NCBI GenBank assembly: GCA_027019165.1
Contig: JALUXC010000012.1
Location: 186,001-250,000, forward strand
DNA from: Pseudophaeobacter sp.
GTDB taxonomy: Bacteria > Pseudomonadota > Alphaproteobacteria > Rhodobacterales > Rhodobacteraceae
Direction of reading: 5' to 3'
Length of the DNA: 64,000 nucleotides
Each line of letters starts with the position of its first letter. Position 1 is the first letter of the stretch. Positions 52,797 to 63,040 of this stretch are shown here, piece by piece. A program made the position numbers and the translations under genes. The notes under the pieces were generated by a model. The model ran no database searches, had not been told where the DNA came from, and saw nothing but the letters and a program-made list of their open reading frames with translations.

Positions 52797-53918
52797 TTAT
52801 CCGTCCTCGGCATGAAGCAACAAACCCAGCGTCAACATGATTGAAGCCACCGGAGGCGCCCAGGCCGCCAGGGCCACTGGGATCTGGCCATTCTCGCCAA
52901 GAACCTGCGCAAAGTTGCGAATGAAATAGAGCCCAAATCCCAGCAGAACCGCAGTCAGAACCGCCAGCCCCGTACCGCCAAACCGAGTATGACGCATCGT
53001 AAATGCAGCCCCCACCAAAACCATGGCCACCAGAAAAAACGGCCGGGCCAACTCTTTCTGCAGCCAGACTTCATAGCGTTTTGTGGAAAAGCCAGCCGTG
53101 GCCAAATCCTGGATCGTCGAGGGCAGGTCATAGACCGAGATACCGTCCGAAGTGCCAAGGCTGTCGCGAATGCGTTCGCTTGTGAGGGTTGTGGGAAGGA
53201 TCAGCACATCATGTTCTGCCGCGTTCGTTTCAGGATTGAGACCTGCAGCAAGCGGCCAGACTTTTGCGCGCCGCAGCAGCCAATCGCTGCCTTGCAGTTT
53301 GGCGCTTTCGGCGATGATCTGGCGAACAGGACCCCCATCTGGGGCGTAGTCGTGGATGGTGACACCCAGCAACGTGATATTCGCGGTATCACCGATATCA
53401 TTTCCGTCTGCGGAATATCCCGTTGCATGTATCACCGACTGCCCGCGCGGGCTGCCCTGGCGCAGCCAAAGCCCTTCGCCAGAGAGGGACAAGGCAGAGG
53501 GGCCACCGTTTCTGTAGCTGTCGGACAGGCTTCTGAATTGGTTGGATGTCGCGGCGACGATTGGATTGAGGGTGCTCACGGCCAGCAATCCGATCAGGGC
53601 TGCGACCAGCACCGGAGCAGCCAACGCGCGGATACCTGAGCGGCCAATGGCCCGGGTCACCACCAACTCGCTGCTGCGGGCCAACCCAACAAACAGCACA
53701 ATCGTCGACAGGATCATGATCAGAGGCAGGAACTCGCTGAAGGCTGCCGGAGCATTCAGCAACGTCAGGCCGATCAATTTGCCGATCCCCAGATCCAGAC
53801 TGTCGAAACGCCGTATTTGCTCGTTGAGATCAATCAGGATCACCAGCGTCATCAGCACTCCTGAGATGATCAGGAACCACTGAGCAAACCGTTTGGCGTA
53901 GTAAAGGTCCAGCTTCAT
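52797..53918 (-). CDS. lptG: LPS export permease LptG
   Basis: A 373-residue inner-membrane permease of the LptBFG LPS transporter (YjgP/YjgQ family). MKLDLYYAKRFAQWFLIISGVLMTLVILIDLNEQIRRF opens with the first helix; further helices near residues 60-110 and 310-365 bracket the periplasmic beta-jellyroll domain. Start at 53918, whose ATGA overlaps the lptF stop. Upstream in-frame residues are from lptF in another frame. Confidence 0.91.
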   Translation of the reverse strand: MKLDLYYAKRFAQWFLIISGVLMTLVILIDLNEQIRRFDSLDLGIGKLIGLTLLNAPAAFSEFLPLIMILSTIVLFVGLARSSELVVTRAIGRSGIRALAAPVLVAALIGLLAVSTLNPIVAATSNQFRSLSDSYRNGGPSALSLSGEGLWLRQGSPRGQSVIHATGYSADGNDIGDTANITLLGVTIHDYAPDGGPVRQIIAESAKLQGSDWLLRRAKVWPLAAGLNPETNAAEHDVLILPTTLTSERIRDSLGTSDGISVYDLPSTIQDLATAGFSTKRYEVWLQKELARPFFLVAMVLVGAAFTMRHTRFGGTGLAVLTAVLLGFGLYFIRNFAQVLGENGQIPVALAAWAPPVASIMLTLGLLLHAEDG

Positions 53919-55054
53919 GCCGCATGCCCTTTCCGACCGATCCGCAAAAGGCGCTGACCCAGCCGGGGATGGCTTGCCAGGTGCAAAAAGACAAAACCGA
54001 TGGCAAGACCTGCCAGGGCAGGCAGATATGTCAGCGGCCATAGGGATGGGGTCTTCAGAACGGGGTCGGAAACAACGCCGCGCATCCCTTCGATCAGGAT
54101 CAGCAAAAAGAAGGCCAAAAGCGCCTGCCTCCAGACTCCGAACCTAGAAAATGTCCCCAGCATGAGCGTGGCATATCCGATGAGCGAGACCGCCACGCAG
54201 ATAATGGCACGGGCAAACCTGAGGTGAAGCTCTTCATTCTGAGCACCTGCGTTGTACCCGTCACGCCGTGTGACCTCGGCCTGTGCAAACATCAACTCGC
54301 GGGTTGGAATGGCTCGGATGTTTCGGGTCGGGTTCTCGGCCTTTTGGGACAGGGCGCTGATGTCGTAGGAAAAATCGGAAAAAACCGTCGTCGATAGGGT
54401 GCGGTCATGCACATTCAGCCTTTGCGCCATGCCGTCGACCATGATCAGATGCGCCTTTTCCCCATCTCGCAGCAGGAAGGCCCGCGCGCCGGTGTATGTA
54501 ACCGTTTGGGCAGGATCCCTGCGATCAGACAGGAACACATCATGCAGGGTTCCATCCGGGTCGATTTGGCGAATGTAAAATGTGACGCCATCTGCCGGGT
54601 GCAGAAAGTTACCTTCTGTCAGAAGCTTGGCTGTTACATTTCGAGCAACTTCCCGCTCGCGGGCCTGGAGTTGCCCGATAGAAGCCGGCAATAGAAAATG
54701 CGTCAAAGTCGACATCATCAGTGCGGTGAGAATCCCAAAGACCAAAGCGGGGCGTGCCATTTGCCAAGGGCTGGTGCCGGTCGCGCGCAGGACCGTCAGC
54801 TCACTTTCGCTATTCAGGCGGTTGGTCACCCAGAGCGTCGCCGCAAATGCTGCAACAGGCAGGACCATGCGGATCAGATTCGGCAAGCCCAGAGCCGTGA
54901 ACTCCAGAAACACGAGCGCCGATTGCCCGTCGCCAATCAGACGGTCAAATAGCACCACAGCCCGGTTCAGCCAGAAAACAGCCACCAAAATAAGCGCAAA
55001 GAAGCCGAAGAACAGCAGGTATTGCGACAGTACGTATCTGTCGTAGCGTGACAC
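53915..55054 (-). CDS. lptF: LPS export permease LptF
   Basis: A 379-residue paralogue of LptG, also YjgP/YjgQ family. Two helices at the start (RYVLSQYLLFFGFFALILVAVFWLNRAVVLFDRLIGDGQ...), the periplasmic domain in the middle and four helices at the end (FARAIICVAVSLIGYATLMLGTFSRFG). I place the start at a GTG (55054) with GGGGGA just upstream, since reading further upstream leaves the family. It heads the lptF-lptG-lptD-surA-pdxA-rsmA operon, divergent from pepA with 198 bases between starts. Confidence 0.9.
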   Translation of the reverse strand: MSRYDRYVLSQYLLFFGFFALILVAVFWLNRAVVLFDRLIGDGQSALVFLEFTALGLPNLIRMVLPVAAFAATLWVTNRLNSESELTVLRATGTSPWQMARPALVFGILTALMMSTLTHFLLPASIGQLQAREREVARNVTAKLLTEGNFLHPADGVTFYIRQIDPDGTLHDVFLSDRRDPAQTVTYTGARAFLLRDGEKAHLIMVDGMAQRLNVHDRTLSTTVFSDFSYDISALSQKAENPTRNIRAIPTRELMFAQAEVTRRDGYNAGAQNEELHLRFARAIICVAVSLIGYATLMLGTFSRFGVWRQALLAFFLLILIEGMRGVVSDPVLKTPSLWPLTYLPALAGLAIGFVFLHLASHPRLGQRLLRIGRKGHAA

Positions 55055-55252
55055 CCGATCCCCCCAGATCTTGCCATTGTTGTTTTGCCGCAGCTTAGAG
55101 GAAATGTCTGGCGGGGAAAACTGCAATCTGCGCCTCGGGCTGGCAAAGCCCTGCCTTCCGATGCGCCGCAACTTCTGTGGGCTGGTCAAGCCGCAAAGCA
55201 CGGGGTAGCTGTTGCACAAACACGAACAAACAGATCGACAGGAGCCAATGCG

Positions 55253-56728
55253 ATGAGCCGTCTGACCCCAATCCGTTTTGATGCCTATGAGCCCAAAGAT
55301 CTGGCCGAGATGAGCGGCCACGTTGTGGTTCTGGTGACACCTGACGGAGGGATGGATCAGGCCACGCGCAGCGCGAACCGATTGACCAAGGGGGCTATCG
55401 CCCGCCTGCTGGACTCGGAAGCCTTCAAGACTGCAAAGCCCGGTCAGGTCTTCACTCTGGCGTGGCCTGCAGGCCTTATTGCCGAAGCGCTGCACGTGAT
55501 GGTTCTGCCCAAACGTGTGGATCAGACCGAAGCGCGCAAGGCAGGCGCCGAACTGGCCAAGAAGGCTGCGGGCAAGGCCATGACCGTTATGGCGGGCAAT
55601 CTGAACCGGGCGGCCGATCTGGCTATGGGAATTGCGCTTCGGGCCTATGGTTTCGACGCCCACAAGACGGCGGCAGAGGACAGCGGCATGGGCGAGGTGG
55701 TGATTGCTCACAAGAAAGCGGAGGAGGCTACCGCCGAATTCGCGCCGCTTCTGGCCGTGGCCGAGGGCGTACACATGACCCGTGATCTTATCAACGAGCC
55801 GGCCAATGTGTTGACCACCAGCGAATTCGCAGCGCGCATCGAGGGGATGCGCGACATCGGTCTCGAGGTCGAGATCCTCGACGAAGCGGAGCTGGAAAAA
55901 CTGGGGATGCATTGCCTTTTGTCCGTGGGGCAGGGCTCGGACAGCCCGTCCAAGGTCGCCGTGATGCAGTGGAAGGGCGGCCCCAAGGATGCGGCGCCGC
56001 TGGCGCTGGTGGGCAAGGGCGTGGTCTTTGACACCGGAGGCATCTCGCTCAAACCGGCAGCGGGCATGGAAGACATGACCATGGATATGGGCGGCGCGGG
56101 CGTTGTTACCGGCACCATGAAAGCCCTTGCCCTGCGCAAGGCAAAGGCCAATGTGGTGGGGCTGGTCGGCCTCGTTGAAAACATGCCGTCTGGCAATGCC
56201 ACCCGCCCGGGGGATGTGGTCAAGACGATGAAGGGTGACACGGTCGAGGTGATCAATACCGATGCCGAAGGGCGTCTGGTGCTCTGTGATGTGCTTTGGT
56301 ACGCGCAGGAGCGGTTCAAACCCGCCGGGATCATCGATCTGGCCACGCTCACCGGCGCGATCATCATTGGCCTTGGTCACGAGAATGCCGGCGTTTTCTC
56401 GAACGATGACAAGCTTTGTGATGGCTTTCTCAAAGCCGCCAGTGCAGAGGACGAGGGCGCCTGGCGCATGCCGCTCGGTAAAGCCTACGACGATATGCTG
56501 AAATCCCGCATTGCCGATATGAAAAACGTGGGCGGGCGCCCGGCCGGCTCCATCACTGCAGCGCAGTTCCTGCAACGGTTCATAAAGGACGGCATGCCGT
56601 GGATCCACTTGGACATCGCCGGTGTGGCTTCCGTCAAAAGCGACACGTCCTATGCCCCCAAAGGTGCGACCGGCTGGGGGGTAATGGCCCTGAACCGACT
56701 GGTGCAGGACCGGTTCGAGGCGGAATGA
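55253..56728 (+). CDS. pepA: Leucyl aminopeptidase
   Basis: A 491-residue cytoplasmic metallo-aminopeptidase (M17). The signature NTDAEGRLVLCDVLWYA is present with GKGVVFDTGGISLKPAAGMEDMTMDMGGAG upstream of it. The N-terminal domain (residues 1-170) is variable. The ATG at 55253 has AGGAG upstream; the ORF before it is not coding. holC follows after seven bases, an order common in alphaproteobacteria. Confidence 0.94.
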   Translation: MSRLTPIRFDAYEPKDLAEMSGHVVVLVTPDGGMDQATRSANRLTKGAIARLLDSEAFKTAKPGQVFTLAWPAGLIAEALHVMVLPKRVDQTEARKAGAELAKKAAGKAMTVMAGNLNRAADLAMGIALRAYGFDAHKTAAEDSGMGEVVIAHKKAEEATAEFAPLLAVAEGVHMTRDLINEPANVLTTSEFAARIEGMRDIGLEVEILDEAELEKLGMHCLLSVGQGSDSPSKVAVMQWKGGPKDAAPLALVGKGVVFDTGGISLKPAAGMEDMTMDMGGAGVVTGTMKALALRKAKANVVGLVGLVENMPSGNATRPGDVVKTMKGDTVEVINTDAEGRLVLCDVLWYAQERFKPAGIIDLATLTGAIIIGLGHENAGVFSNDDKLCDGFLKAASAEDEGAWRMPLGKAYDDMLKSRIADMKNVGGRPAGSITAAQFLQRFIKDGMPWIHLDIAGVASVKSDTSYAPKGATGWGVMALNRLVQDRFEAE

Positions 56729-56735
56729 CCCTGCC

Positions 56736-57194
56736 ATGGGGGCGGCCTTTTTCTACCATCTGACACGTCGGCCATTGCAAGAGACCCTGCCGGTTCTTCT
56801 TGAAAAGGCGCGCGGCGCCGGCTGGCGTATCGCCGTACGCGGGCGCGAACCTGATCGTATGGCTTGGCTGGATGAGCGGCTTTGGCTGGGCGGTGAGGAA
56901 AGCTTCCTGCCGCATGGGCTTGCAGGCGGCCCCCATGATGCGCTGCAACCGATCCTGCTGACCACGGGGGCAGAGGCGGCAAACAATCCGGCCTGCGTCA
57001 TGGCCGTGGATGGGGCTGAGGTCTCACCGGATGAGGTGCAGGCACTGGAGCGTGTCTGCATCCTCTTTGACGGGACGGACCCCGATGCAGTGCAGCATGC
57101 GCGTATTCAGTGGAAAGCCCTGACCGACGCGGGCTGTTCGGCGCAATACTGGTCAGAGGAAAGCGGGCGCTGGGAAAAGAAGGCAGAGAAATAG
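56736..57194 (+). CDS. holC: DNA polymerase III chi subunit
   Basis: A 152-residue chi subunit that links the clamp loader to single-stranded DNA-binding protein. Its Rossmann-like core shows FYHLTRRPLQETLPVLLEKARGAGWRIAVRGREPDRMAWLDERLWLGGEESFLPHG, the standard pattern, ending RWEKKAEK. Seven bases after pepA, convergent with the GGDEF-EAL gene. Confidence 0.93.
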   Translation: MGAAFFYHLTRRPLQETLPVLLEKARGAGWRIAVRGREPDRMAWLDERLWLGGEESFLPHGLAGGPHDALQPILLTTGAEAANNPACVMAVDGAEVSPDEVQALERVCILFDGTDPDAVQHARIQWKALTDAGCSAQYWSEESGRWEKKAEK

Positions 57195-57213
57195 CCCTTG
57201 CCCCTTCGCGCAT

Positions 57214-59331
57214 TCAGGAGGCTTTGTATCTGGCGGTCTCTGGCCAGATCAGAAAGTCCGAGTTTACTGACACCTCGGCAAAATGTTCCACCGGTTTTCC
57301 AAACAGATAGCCCTGCAGGTAGGTGACACCGATGGCGTGCAGCAAACGGGCTTGCTCGATGGTTTCAACGCCTTCTGCAACGGTGTGTACGCCGAACCGT
57401 TCTGCAATCATCACGCTGCCTTCAATAATGGCGCTGCGCTGATCGTCTATCTGCTGGACAAAGGACTTATCGATCTTGAGCGCCGAAATCGGCATTTCAT
57501 GCAGGCGCGACAGGGAGGAGTAACCCGTGCCAAAATCGTCGATATGGATCTCGATCCCAAGGGAATGAAGGTCGTTTAGTACACCGATAATCGTATCCTG
57601 GTTGCGGGCATCAAAGATGGTTTCGGTGACCTCAAGGATGAGCATACGAGTGGGCAGGCGGTACTTCTCCAGGTAGCCAAGTATGAATTGGGCAAACCCG
57701 GGCACCACCAGCTGTCTGAGGGATATGTTGAGGGCGAGCCTGATGTGGCTGGCGCGCCCCAGTTCTTCGACATAGGTCGCAAGCGCGGTATCAACGACGA
57801 ATTCGCCAATATGGACGATCTCGCCGATGTCCTCTGCGATCGGAATGAACTCTTCCGGGCTGACGCGTCCCAAGATCGGGTTGTCCCAACGCAACAGCAC
57901 CTCATAGGAGTGAACCGAGAAGTCGTGCGAATGAACCAGCGGCTGGAACGCCAGATGCATTTCCTTTGCAGGCAGGGCATGTTTCAGGCGCTGGGCGATG
58001 ATGAGGTTGCGCTCTTGTTCTGCCACCAGATCGGGCGTGTACAGGAGCGTGCCACCGCGCCCTGTGCGTTTGATCTCTCCAGCAGCGAGATCAGCAGAAC
58101 GGATCGCCTCACTTACGGCAACCGGATGCGGTTTTGAGACCGCCAGGCCCGCGCTGAATCCGACAGAAACCGACCGGTTGGAGAAGCTGATCGGCTTTTC
58201 GACAATGGCGCGCAGTTGCGCCGTAAATTCGAGGCCAATATCGACGCAGCGGTCCTCAGGTACGGCCAGCAGGCCAACGAATTCGTCCCCGCCCCAGCGG
58301 CAAAAGGCAGCAAACTCCGGCGCAGATGATGCCAGGCGTTCCCCGATTTCGGCCAGTGCACAGTCGCCGGTTGCGTGTCCCATCCCATCGTTGATCTGTT
58401 TGAACCGGTCCAGATCGATAAAGATTACAGCAAGGGCGTATCCATCGGGGATCTTCCGTTGCTGTTCTTCAACCCAGTGAATGATCCCGCGACGATTGAA
58501 CAGTTGCGTGAGGCTGTCGTGCTCGGCCAGTCGTTTGAGCTCGCTCGTGCGCCGTTTGACCCGGTCTTCAAGGGTCAGATTGAACTCGGTCAAAGCGTCT
58601 TGCTGCACACGCAGATCGTCCACCAGGGCACTGTTTTTCAATTCAAGCTCGATAGAGTTTCGCAGCATGTGATGGTTGCGCGCATGGGCCCCCAACATGA
58701 TCCCCCAAAAGACTGCAACCAGAATGGCCAAAACGGTTTCGGGCTGGGGCATCAAAAGCAGTTCGGCGATTGTGATCATCAGGAGGCTGCTGATGTAGAA
58801 CCGCCCGCATTTCAGCATTGGCGCAATCACCCCGGTCGCGCCCGAGGCCATGGCCGAGACAACAATGATTGTGAAATACATCAATTCGCTGTTGCCGCTG
58901 TGCAGCGCCATATGCAGCAGCCCGCCCCAGGTCATACAGGCCACGGCAACGCCATAGAGATAGCGCCGGGTGGCGCCAATGGCGATCTGGGAACCGGGAT
59001 CGGATTCCGTGGATAGGCGGTGTGCATCGCGTCGCCCAAGAAACGCGCGGATCGTCGATTGCACGAGCAAGAAGAAGATCAGCGCATTGACAGCGCTGTT
59101 CACCTCTCCGGTCAGATAGAACTGCACGTAAAGGCCCAGACCACAGGCCACGTTTACGATGATATTCGAGGTATGTCCCTGATAGGCATGGGTCAGCAGT
59201 CGAATTTCCACGGCGCGGTTCAGCCCATCGCCATAGGGCTTGGACCGGGGCTGTTGGCTGGCCCTGCTGGCGTCCTGGCTCGGAATGCTCACCGACAAAT
59301 CAATCAACCCTTGCACCAACCCGGACGCCAA
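57214..59331 (-). CDS. Membrane GGDEF-EAL cyclic-di-GMP signalling protein
   Basis: A 705-residue protein. Residues about 60-200 form several membrane helices of a sensor region (NIIVNVACGLGLYVQFYL, then ITIAELLLMPQPETVLAILVAVFWGIM). A coiled linker leads to the GGDEF domain with the intact RWGGDEFVGLL motif. The EAL domain follows with SYEVLLRW (Val in place of Ala, catalytic Glu kept), the NISLRQL, TETIFD and DDFGTGYSSL patterns and KIDKSFV, so it is probably an active phosphodiesterase; both domains look functional. The start is a TTG at 59331, the only in-frame candidate upstream of the first helix; uncertain. Confidence 0.87.
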   Translation of the reverse strand: MASGLVQGLIDLSVSIPSQDASRASQQPRSKPYGDGLNRAVEIRLLTHAYQGHTSNIIVNVACGLGLYVQFYLTGEVNSAVNALIFFLLVQSTIRAFLGRRDAHRLSTESDPGSQIAIGATRRYLYGVAVACMTWGGLLHMALHSGNSELMYFTIIVVSAMASGATGVIAPMLKCGRFYISSLLMITIAELLLMPQPETVLAILVAVFWGIMLGAHARNHHMLRNSIELELKNSALVDDLRVQQDALTEFNLTLEDRVKRRTSELKRLAEHDSLTQLFNRRGIIHWVEEQQRKIPDGYALAVIFIDLDRFKQINDGMGHATGDCALAEIGERLASSAPEFAAFCRWGGDEFVGLLAVPEDRCVDIGLEFTAQLRAIVEKPISFSNRSVSVGFSAGLAVSKPHPVAVSEAIRSADLAAGEIKRTGRGGTLLYTPDLVAEQERNLIIAQRLKHALPAKEMHLAFQPLVHSHDFSVHSYEVLLRWDNPILGRVSPEEFIPIAEDIGEIVHIGEFVVDTALATYVEELGRASHIRLALNISLRQLVVPGFAQFILGYLEKYRLPTRMLILEVTETIFDARNQDTIIGVLNDLHSLGIEIHIDDFGTGYSSLSRLHEMPISALKIDKSFVQQIDDQRSAIIEGSVMIAERFGVHTVAEGVETIEQARLLHAIGVTYLQGYLFGKPVEHFAEVSVNSDFLIWPETARYKAS

Positions 59332-59500
59332 ACCAGTATGTCCGGGTAACCCAATATTCCTCCAGGTCTGCTCGGCAGACCGAAGCGCAAGACCATCTTG
59401 CGCTAGATATTCATTTCTGTGTTAACGGCTGCGGGTTATTTTTGTGTTGATTTTCAGAGCGCGCGAAGCCCACCTCCCCAAAAGGCGGATTCGCGGTGCC

Positions 59501-61774
59501 TTATCCGTAATGTGCAACAGGTGTGCCGGCTATAGCCGCCATGTTCAACAAACCTCGCGCAGTGATAGAGGGGCTGACGATATGGGCGCGGTTGCCCATA
59601 CCCATCAGGATGGGACCAACTTCCAGCCCGCCGGACCGCATCTTGAGGATGTTGCGCACGCCGCTGGCTGCATCGGCATGGGCGAAAACCAGCACGTTTG
59701 CCGCGCCCTCAAGCCGGGAATTCGGGAAGATGCGGGCCCGCAGATCCGCGTCAAGGGCGGTATCGATATTCATCTCGCCCTCGTAGACAAAGTCCCGCCG
59801 TTTGCCGTCCAGAATGTCGATGGCTGCGCGGAGCCGGGTGCCGGTGTCGCAATCTATGTTGCCGAACTGGGATTGCGAACACAGGGCTACCTTTGGCTCC
59901 AGGCCAAAGCGCCGCACATGACGGGCAGCGCCGAGGACCGTCTGGGCGATCTGCTCGGGCGTAGGCTCGATCCGCACCTGCGTGTCAGCGATGAACAGGG
60001 GGCCGTCTTCGAGGATCATCATCGAAAGTGCGCCATGTGGTGCATATGTGCCGCCGCCCAAAACCTGCGTCACATAGTTCAGATGCCAACGGTACTCGCC
60101 AAAGGTGCCGCAGATCAGGCTGTCGGCCTCGCCGCGCTGCACCATGATGGCGCCGATGGCGGTGGTATTGGTTCGCATGATCGCCTTGGCCAGATCCGGG
60201 GTCACCCCCTTGCGCTGCATGATCCGGTGGTAGCTGTTCCAGTAGTCGTAATAGCGCGGATCGTTCTCGGGGTTGACGATCTGCAGGTCGGCGCCGGGGC
60301 GGATGCGCAGGCCCAGCTTTTCGCAGCGCGCCGCGATCACATCGGGGCGGCCAATCAGGATCGGCGTTTCGGTTGTCTCTTCCAGCACCTCTTGGGCGGC
60401 GCGCAGAACCCGCTCGTCCTCGCCTTCGGAAAAAACGATGCGGCGGGCGGCGGCGCGGGCGGCTTCAAAAACCGGCTTCATCAACAATGCGGATTTGAAG
60501 ACGGTCTGGTTCAGCCTGGCGCGATACGCCTTGAGATCCTCGATCGGACGCGTTGCGACCCCGCTGTCCATTGCGGCCCGCGCCACGGCCGAAGAGACAA
60601 CGCCCACAAGCCGCGGATCAAAAGGTTTTGGGATCAGGTAGTCGGCGCCAAAGGTCAGCTGCTCCCCCTGGTAGGCGGCGGCGGCTTCGGCCGAGGTGGT
60701 CATGCGGGCAAGTTCTGCAATACCTTCGACGCAGGCAATCTGCATTTCATCGTTGATCTCGGTCGCGCCCACATCCAGCGCCCCGCGAAAGATGAAGGGG
60801 AAGCACAGGACGTTGTTCACCTGATTGGGAAAATCGCTGCGGCCCGTGGCAATGATCGCATCGGGCGCCACCTTGCGCGCCTCATCTGGCATGATTTCCG
60901 GGGTCGGGTTCGCAAGAGCAAAGATGATCGGCCGCTTGGCCATCTTGGCCACATGTTCCGGTTTCAGAACGTTCGGACCAGAAAGGCCCAGGAACAGATC
61001 CGCGCCCTCGATGACATCATCCAGGGTGCGCAACGCGCTGTCTTGCGCAAAGGCGGATTTCACCGGGTTCATATCCTCGCTCCGCCCCTCAAAAACCAGC
61101 CCATGCAAGTCACACAGCCAGATATTCTCGCGCTTGACGCCCAGCTTCACCAGCATGTTGAGGCAGGCAATACCCGCCGCGCCGCCGCCGGTCGAAACCA
61201 CCTTGATGTCCTCAAAACGCTTGCCCGCAACATGCAGCGCATTGCGCGCGGCGGCGCCGACGACGATGGCGGTGCCATGCTGGTCGTCATGGAAGACCGG
61301 GATGCCCATGCGCTCGCGGCAGAGTTTTTCTACGATGAAACAGTCGGGCGCCTTGATGTCTTCAAGGTTGATCGCACCAAAGGTCGGCTCCAGCGCGCAG
61401 ACAAGGTCGGCCAGCCGCTCGGGGTCGCTCTCCTTCAGTTCCAGATCGAAACAGTCGATGCCTGCGAATTTTTTGAACAGGACCGCCTTGCCCTCCATCA
61501 CCGGTTTGGAGGCCAGAGGACCGATATTGCCAAGCCCCAGAACCGCCGAGCCATTGCTGACCACCGCCACCAGATTTCCCCGCGCGGTATAGCGCGCGGC
61601 ATTTGCCGGATCTTCCTTGATCTCAAGGCAGGCCTCCGCCACGCCCGGAGAATAGGCCCGCGCCAGATCGCGTCCGTTTGCCATCGGCTTGGTCGCGCGG
61701 ATCTCAAGCTTACCGGGGCGGGGGAGTTCGTGGTATCGCAGCGCGGCGTCGCGCAGGTTGGGGGTGTCGGACAT
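59501..61774 (-). CDS. maeB: NADP-dependent malic enzyme with phosphotransacetylase-like domain
   Basis: A 757-residue fusion. Residues 1-about 425 form the malic enzyme ([43 protein letters not shown], with [11 protein letters not shown]), decarboxylating malate to pyruvate with NADP. Residues about 430-757 form a phosphotransacetylase-like domain ([27 protein letters not shown]..., [37 protein letters not shown]) that binds acetyl-CoA and regulates the enzyme; it lacks clear catalysis in this family. The start at 61774 ([15 protein letters not shown]) matches relatives. A palindrome 19 bases upstream may be an operator. Confidence 0.94.
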   Translation of the reverse strand: MSDTPNLRDAALRYHELPRPGKLEIRATKPMANGRDLARAYSPGVAEACLEIKEDPANAARYTARGNLVAVVSNGSAVLGLGNIGPLASKPVMEGKAVLFKKFAGIDCFDLELKESDPERLADLVCALEPTFGAINLEDIKAPDCFIVEKLCRERMGIPVFHDDQHGTAIVVGAAARNALHVAGKRFEDIKVVSTGGGAAGIACLNMLVKLGVKRENIWLCDLHGLVFEGRSEDMNPVKSAFAQDSALRTLDDVIEGADLFLGLSGPNVLKPEHVAKMAKRPIIFALANPTPEIMPDEARKVAPDAIIATGRSDFPNQVNNVLCFPFIFRGALDVGATEINDEMQIACVEGIAELARMTTSAEAAAAYQGEQLTFGADYLIPKPFDPRLVGVVSSAVARAAMDSGVATRPIEDLKAYRARLNQTVFKSALLMKPVFEAARAAARRIVFSEGEDERVLRAAQEVLEETTETPILIGRPDVIAARCEKLGLRIRPGADLQIVNPENDPRYYDYWNSYHRIMQRKGVTPDLAKAIMRTNTTAIGAIMVQRGEADSLICGTFGEYRWHLNYVTQVLGGGTYAPHGALSMMILEDGPLFIADTQVRIEPTPEQIAQTVLGAARHVRRFGLEPKVALCSQSQFGNIDCDTGTRLRAAIDILDGKRRDFVYEGEMNIDTALDADLRARIFPNSRLEGAANVLVFAHADAASGVRNILKMRSGGLEVGPILMGMGNRAHIVSPSITARGLLNMAAIAGTPVAHYG

Positions 61775-61792
61775 GGGGCGCTCCAAAACTGA

Positions 61793-61810
61793 TAGTTTAG
61801 CATTAAACTA
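61793..61810. promoter_or_regulatory. Palindrome TAGTTTA-N4-TAAACTA upstream of maeB
   Basis: Seven-base arms TAGTTTA (61793-61799) and TAAACTA (61804-61810) flank a GCAT centre, 19 bases before the maeB start. Such AT-rich inverted repeats fit a MarR- or LacI-type operator. The regulator is not in the window. Confidence 0.5.
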
Positions 61811-61936
61811 CATCTGACGTGAGGGAAACAGGCATTTCATTCACCTGCGCGGGACGGGCAGATCCTTGCACATCTCTGGCAATCGGATCACTGTGCGGGC
61901 CAAAAGACGACGAAAATGTCCGTGAGGGAGAAAAGA

Positions 61937-63040
61937 ATGGCCGAGACCACTGCCGAGATGCGCCTGCCAACCGCAGAACTGCGGGACGATATTCCGTTCT
62001 ACACCAAGGTTCTGGGCATGAAGCTGGACATGATTTACCCGGCTGATGATCCGCGTATCGGGGTGTTTTCGGGCCATGGGCTGCGCCTCAGGATCGAACG
62101 CGGAGCCACCGAAGCCCCCGGTACCCTGCGGATCCTGACCGACGACCCCGACGGGTTTGCAGACGGCAAACGCAGTCTGACTGCGCCTAATGGCACCAGG
62201 ATCGAGATCGAAGACCGCAATCCGCCCATGGTGATGCCCGAAACGGTGCATTCCTTCGTGGTGCGCAGGCTGAAAGATCAGGCACCCTGGATCATTGGCC
62301 GCGCAGGCATGCACTACCGCGATCTGGTGCCGGACCGCTTGGGCGGGTCGATCATTGCGAGCCACATCCGCATTCCCGATGGTGGGCCTGTGCCGGATAT
62401 GGTGCATTTCCACCGGGTCGGCTTTCAGCTGATCTTTTGCATTCATGGCTGGGTCGACGTGGTCTACGAGGATCAGGGCGAGAAGATGCGCCTTACGGCG
62501 GGCGATTGCTTCATCCAGCCGCCCGAGATCCGCCACCGGGTGCTTGAGGCCAGCGATAACGTGCAGGTGATCGAGATCGGCGTTCCGGCAGAGCATGTGA
62601 CCGAGATCGACCATGAGATGACCCTGCCGACCCCCCACTATCGCCCGGACCGCGAATGGCAGGGGCAGCGTTTCGTCTACAATCAGGCCGCAGGCGCAGA
62701 TTGGGTGCCGTTCCGCCTGCCGGGCTTCATCTGCCGCGACACCACCATCAACGCAAACACCAAGGGTGTCGCTTCGGTTCAGGTGGTGCGCCCTGCAGAA
62801 GGAGGGGGCGCCGGAAACAGCACCTGGGCCAGCCATGACACGGATATCCTGTTCACCTTTGTCATGGCGGGCAGCGTCACCCTTCACGGCGAGGGGCGGG
62901 AGCCCTATGCGCTGGAAAGTGGCGATGCCTTTGTGATACCGCCCGCCATGAAAACCCGTCTGAGTGACGCTTCGGAAGATCTGGAACTTCTGGAGGTCAG
63001 CCTGCCGGGACGATTCACCACAAGCCTGGAGACATCATGA
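61937..63040 (+). CDS. Fusion of glyoxalase-like and double cupin domains, unknown role
   Basis: A 367-residue protein. Residues 1-70 resemble one module of the vicinal oxygen chelate fold (LRDDIPFYTKVLGMKLDMIYPADDPRIGVFSGHG). Residues about 130-230 are one cupin (DMVHFHRVGFQLIFCIHGWVDVVYEDQGEKMRLTAGDCFIQPPEIRHRVLE) and about 280-355 a second, degenerate one (TDILFTFVMAGSVTLHGEGREPYALESGDAFVIPPAMKTRL). The first cupin keeps probable metal ligands (His in HFHR, Glu in PPEIRHR). The start is ATG 61937 with GGGAG upstream. Its stop overlaps cdd (ATGA), so it is co-translated with a nucleoside deaminase; function unknown. Confidence 0.8.
   Translation: MAETTAEMRLPTAELRDDIPFYTKVLGMKLDMIYPADDPRIGVFSGHGLRLRIERGATEAPGTLRILTDDPDGFADGKRSLTAPNGTRIEIEDRNPPMVMPETVHSFVVRRLKDQAPWIIGRAGMHYRDLVPDRLGGSIIASHIRIPDGGPVPDMVHFHRVGFQLIFCIHGWVDVVYEDQGEKMRLTAGDCFIQPPEIRHRVLEASDNVQVIEIGVPAEHVTEIDHEMTLPTPHYRPDREWQGQRFVYNQAAGADWVPFRLPGFICRDTTINANTKGVASVQVVRPAEGGGAGNSTWASHDTDILFTFVMAGSVTLHGEGREPYALESGDAFVIPPAMKTRLSDASEDLELLEVSLPGRFTTSLETS

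Noticed and set aside
53915-56737. Very long minus-strand frame of 940 codons covering lptF and reaching through pepA
   Set aside because: Only the lptF part (53915-55054) matches a family; the upstream part is antisense to pepA.
59444-61792. Long open frame (782 codons) on the plus strand opposite maeB
   Set aside because: It lies entirely over a strongly conserved maeB frame, has no family pattern, and such long antisense frames are expected at high G+C. Rejected as a shadow of maeB.
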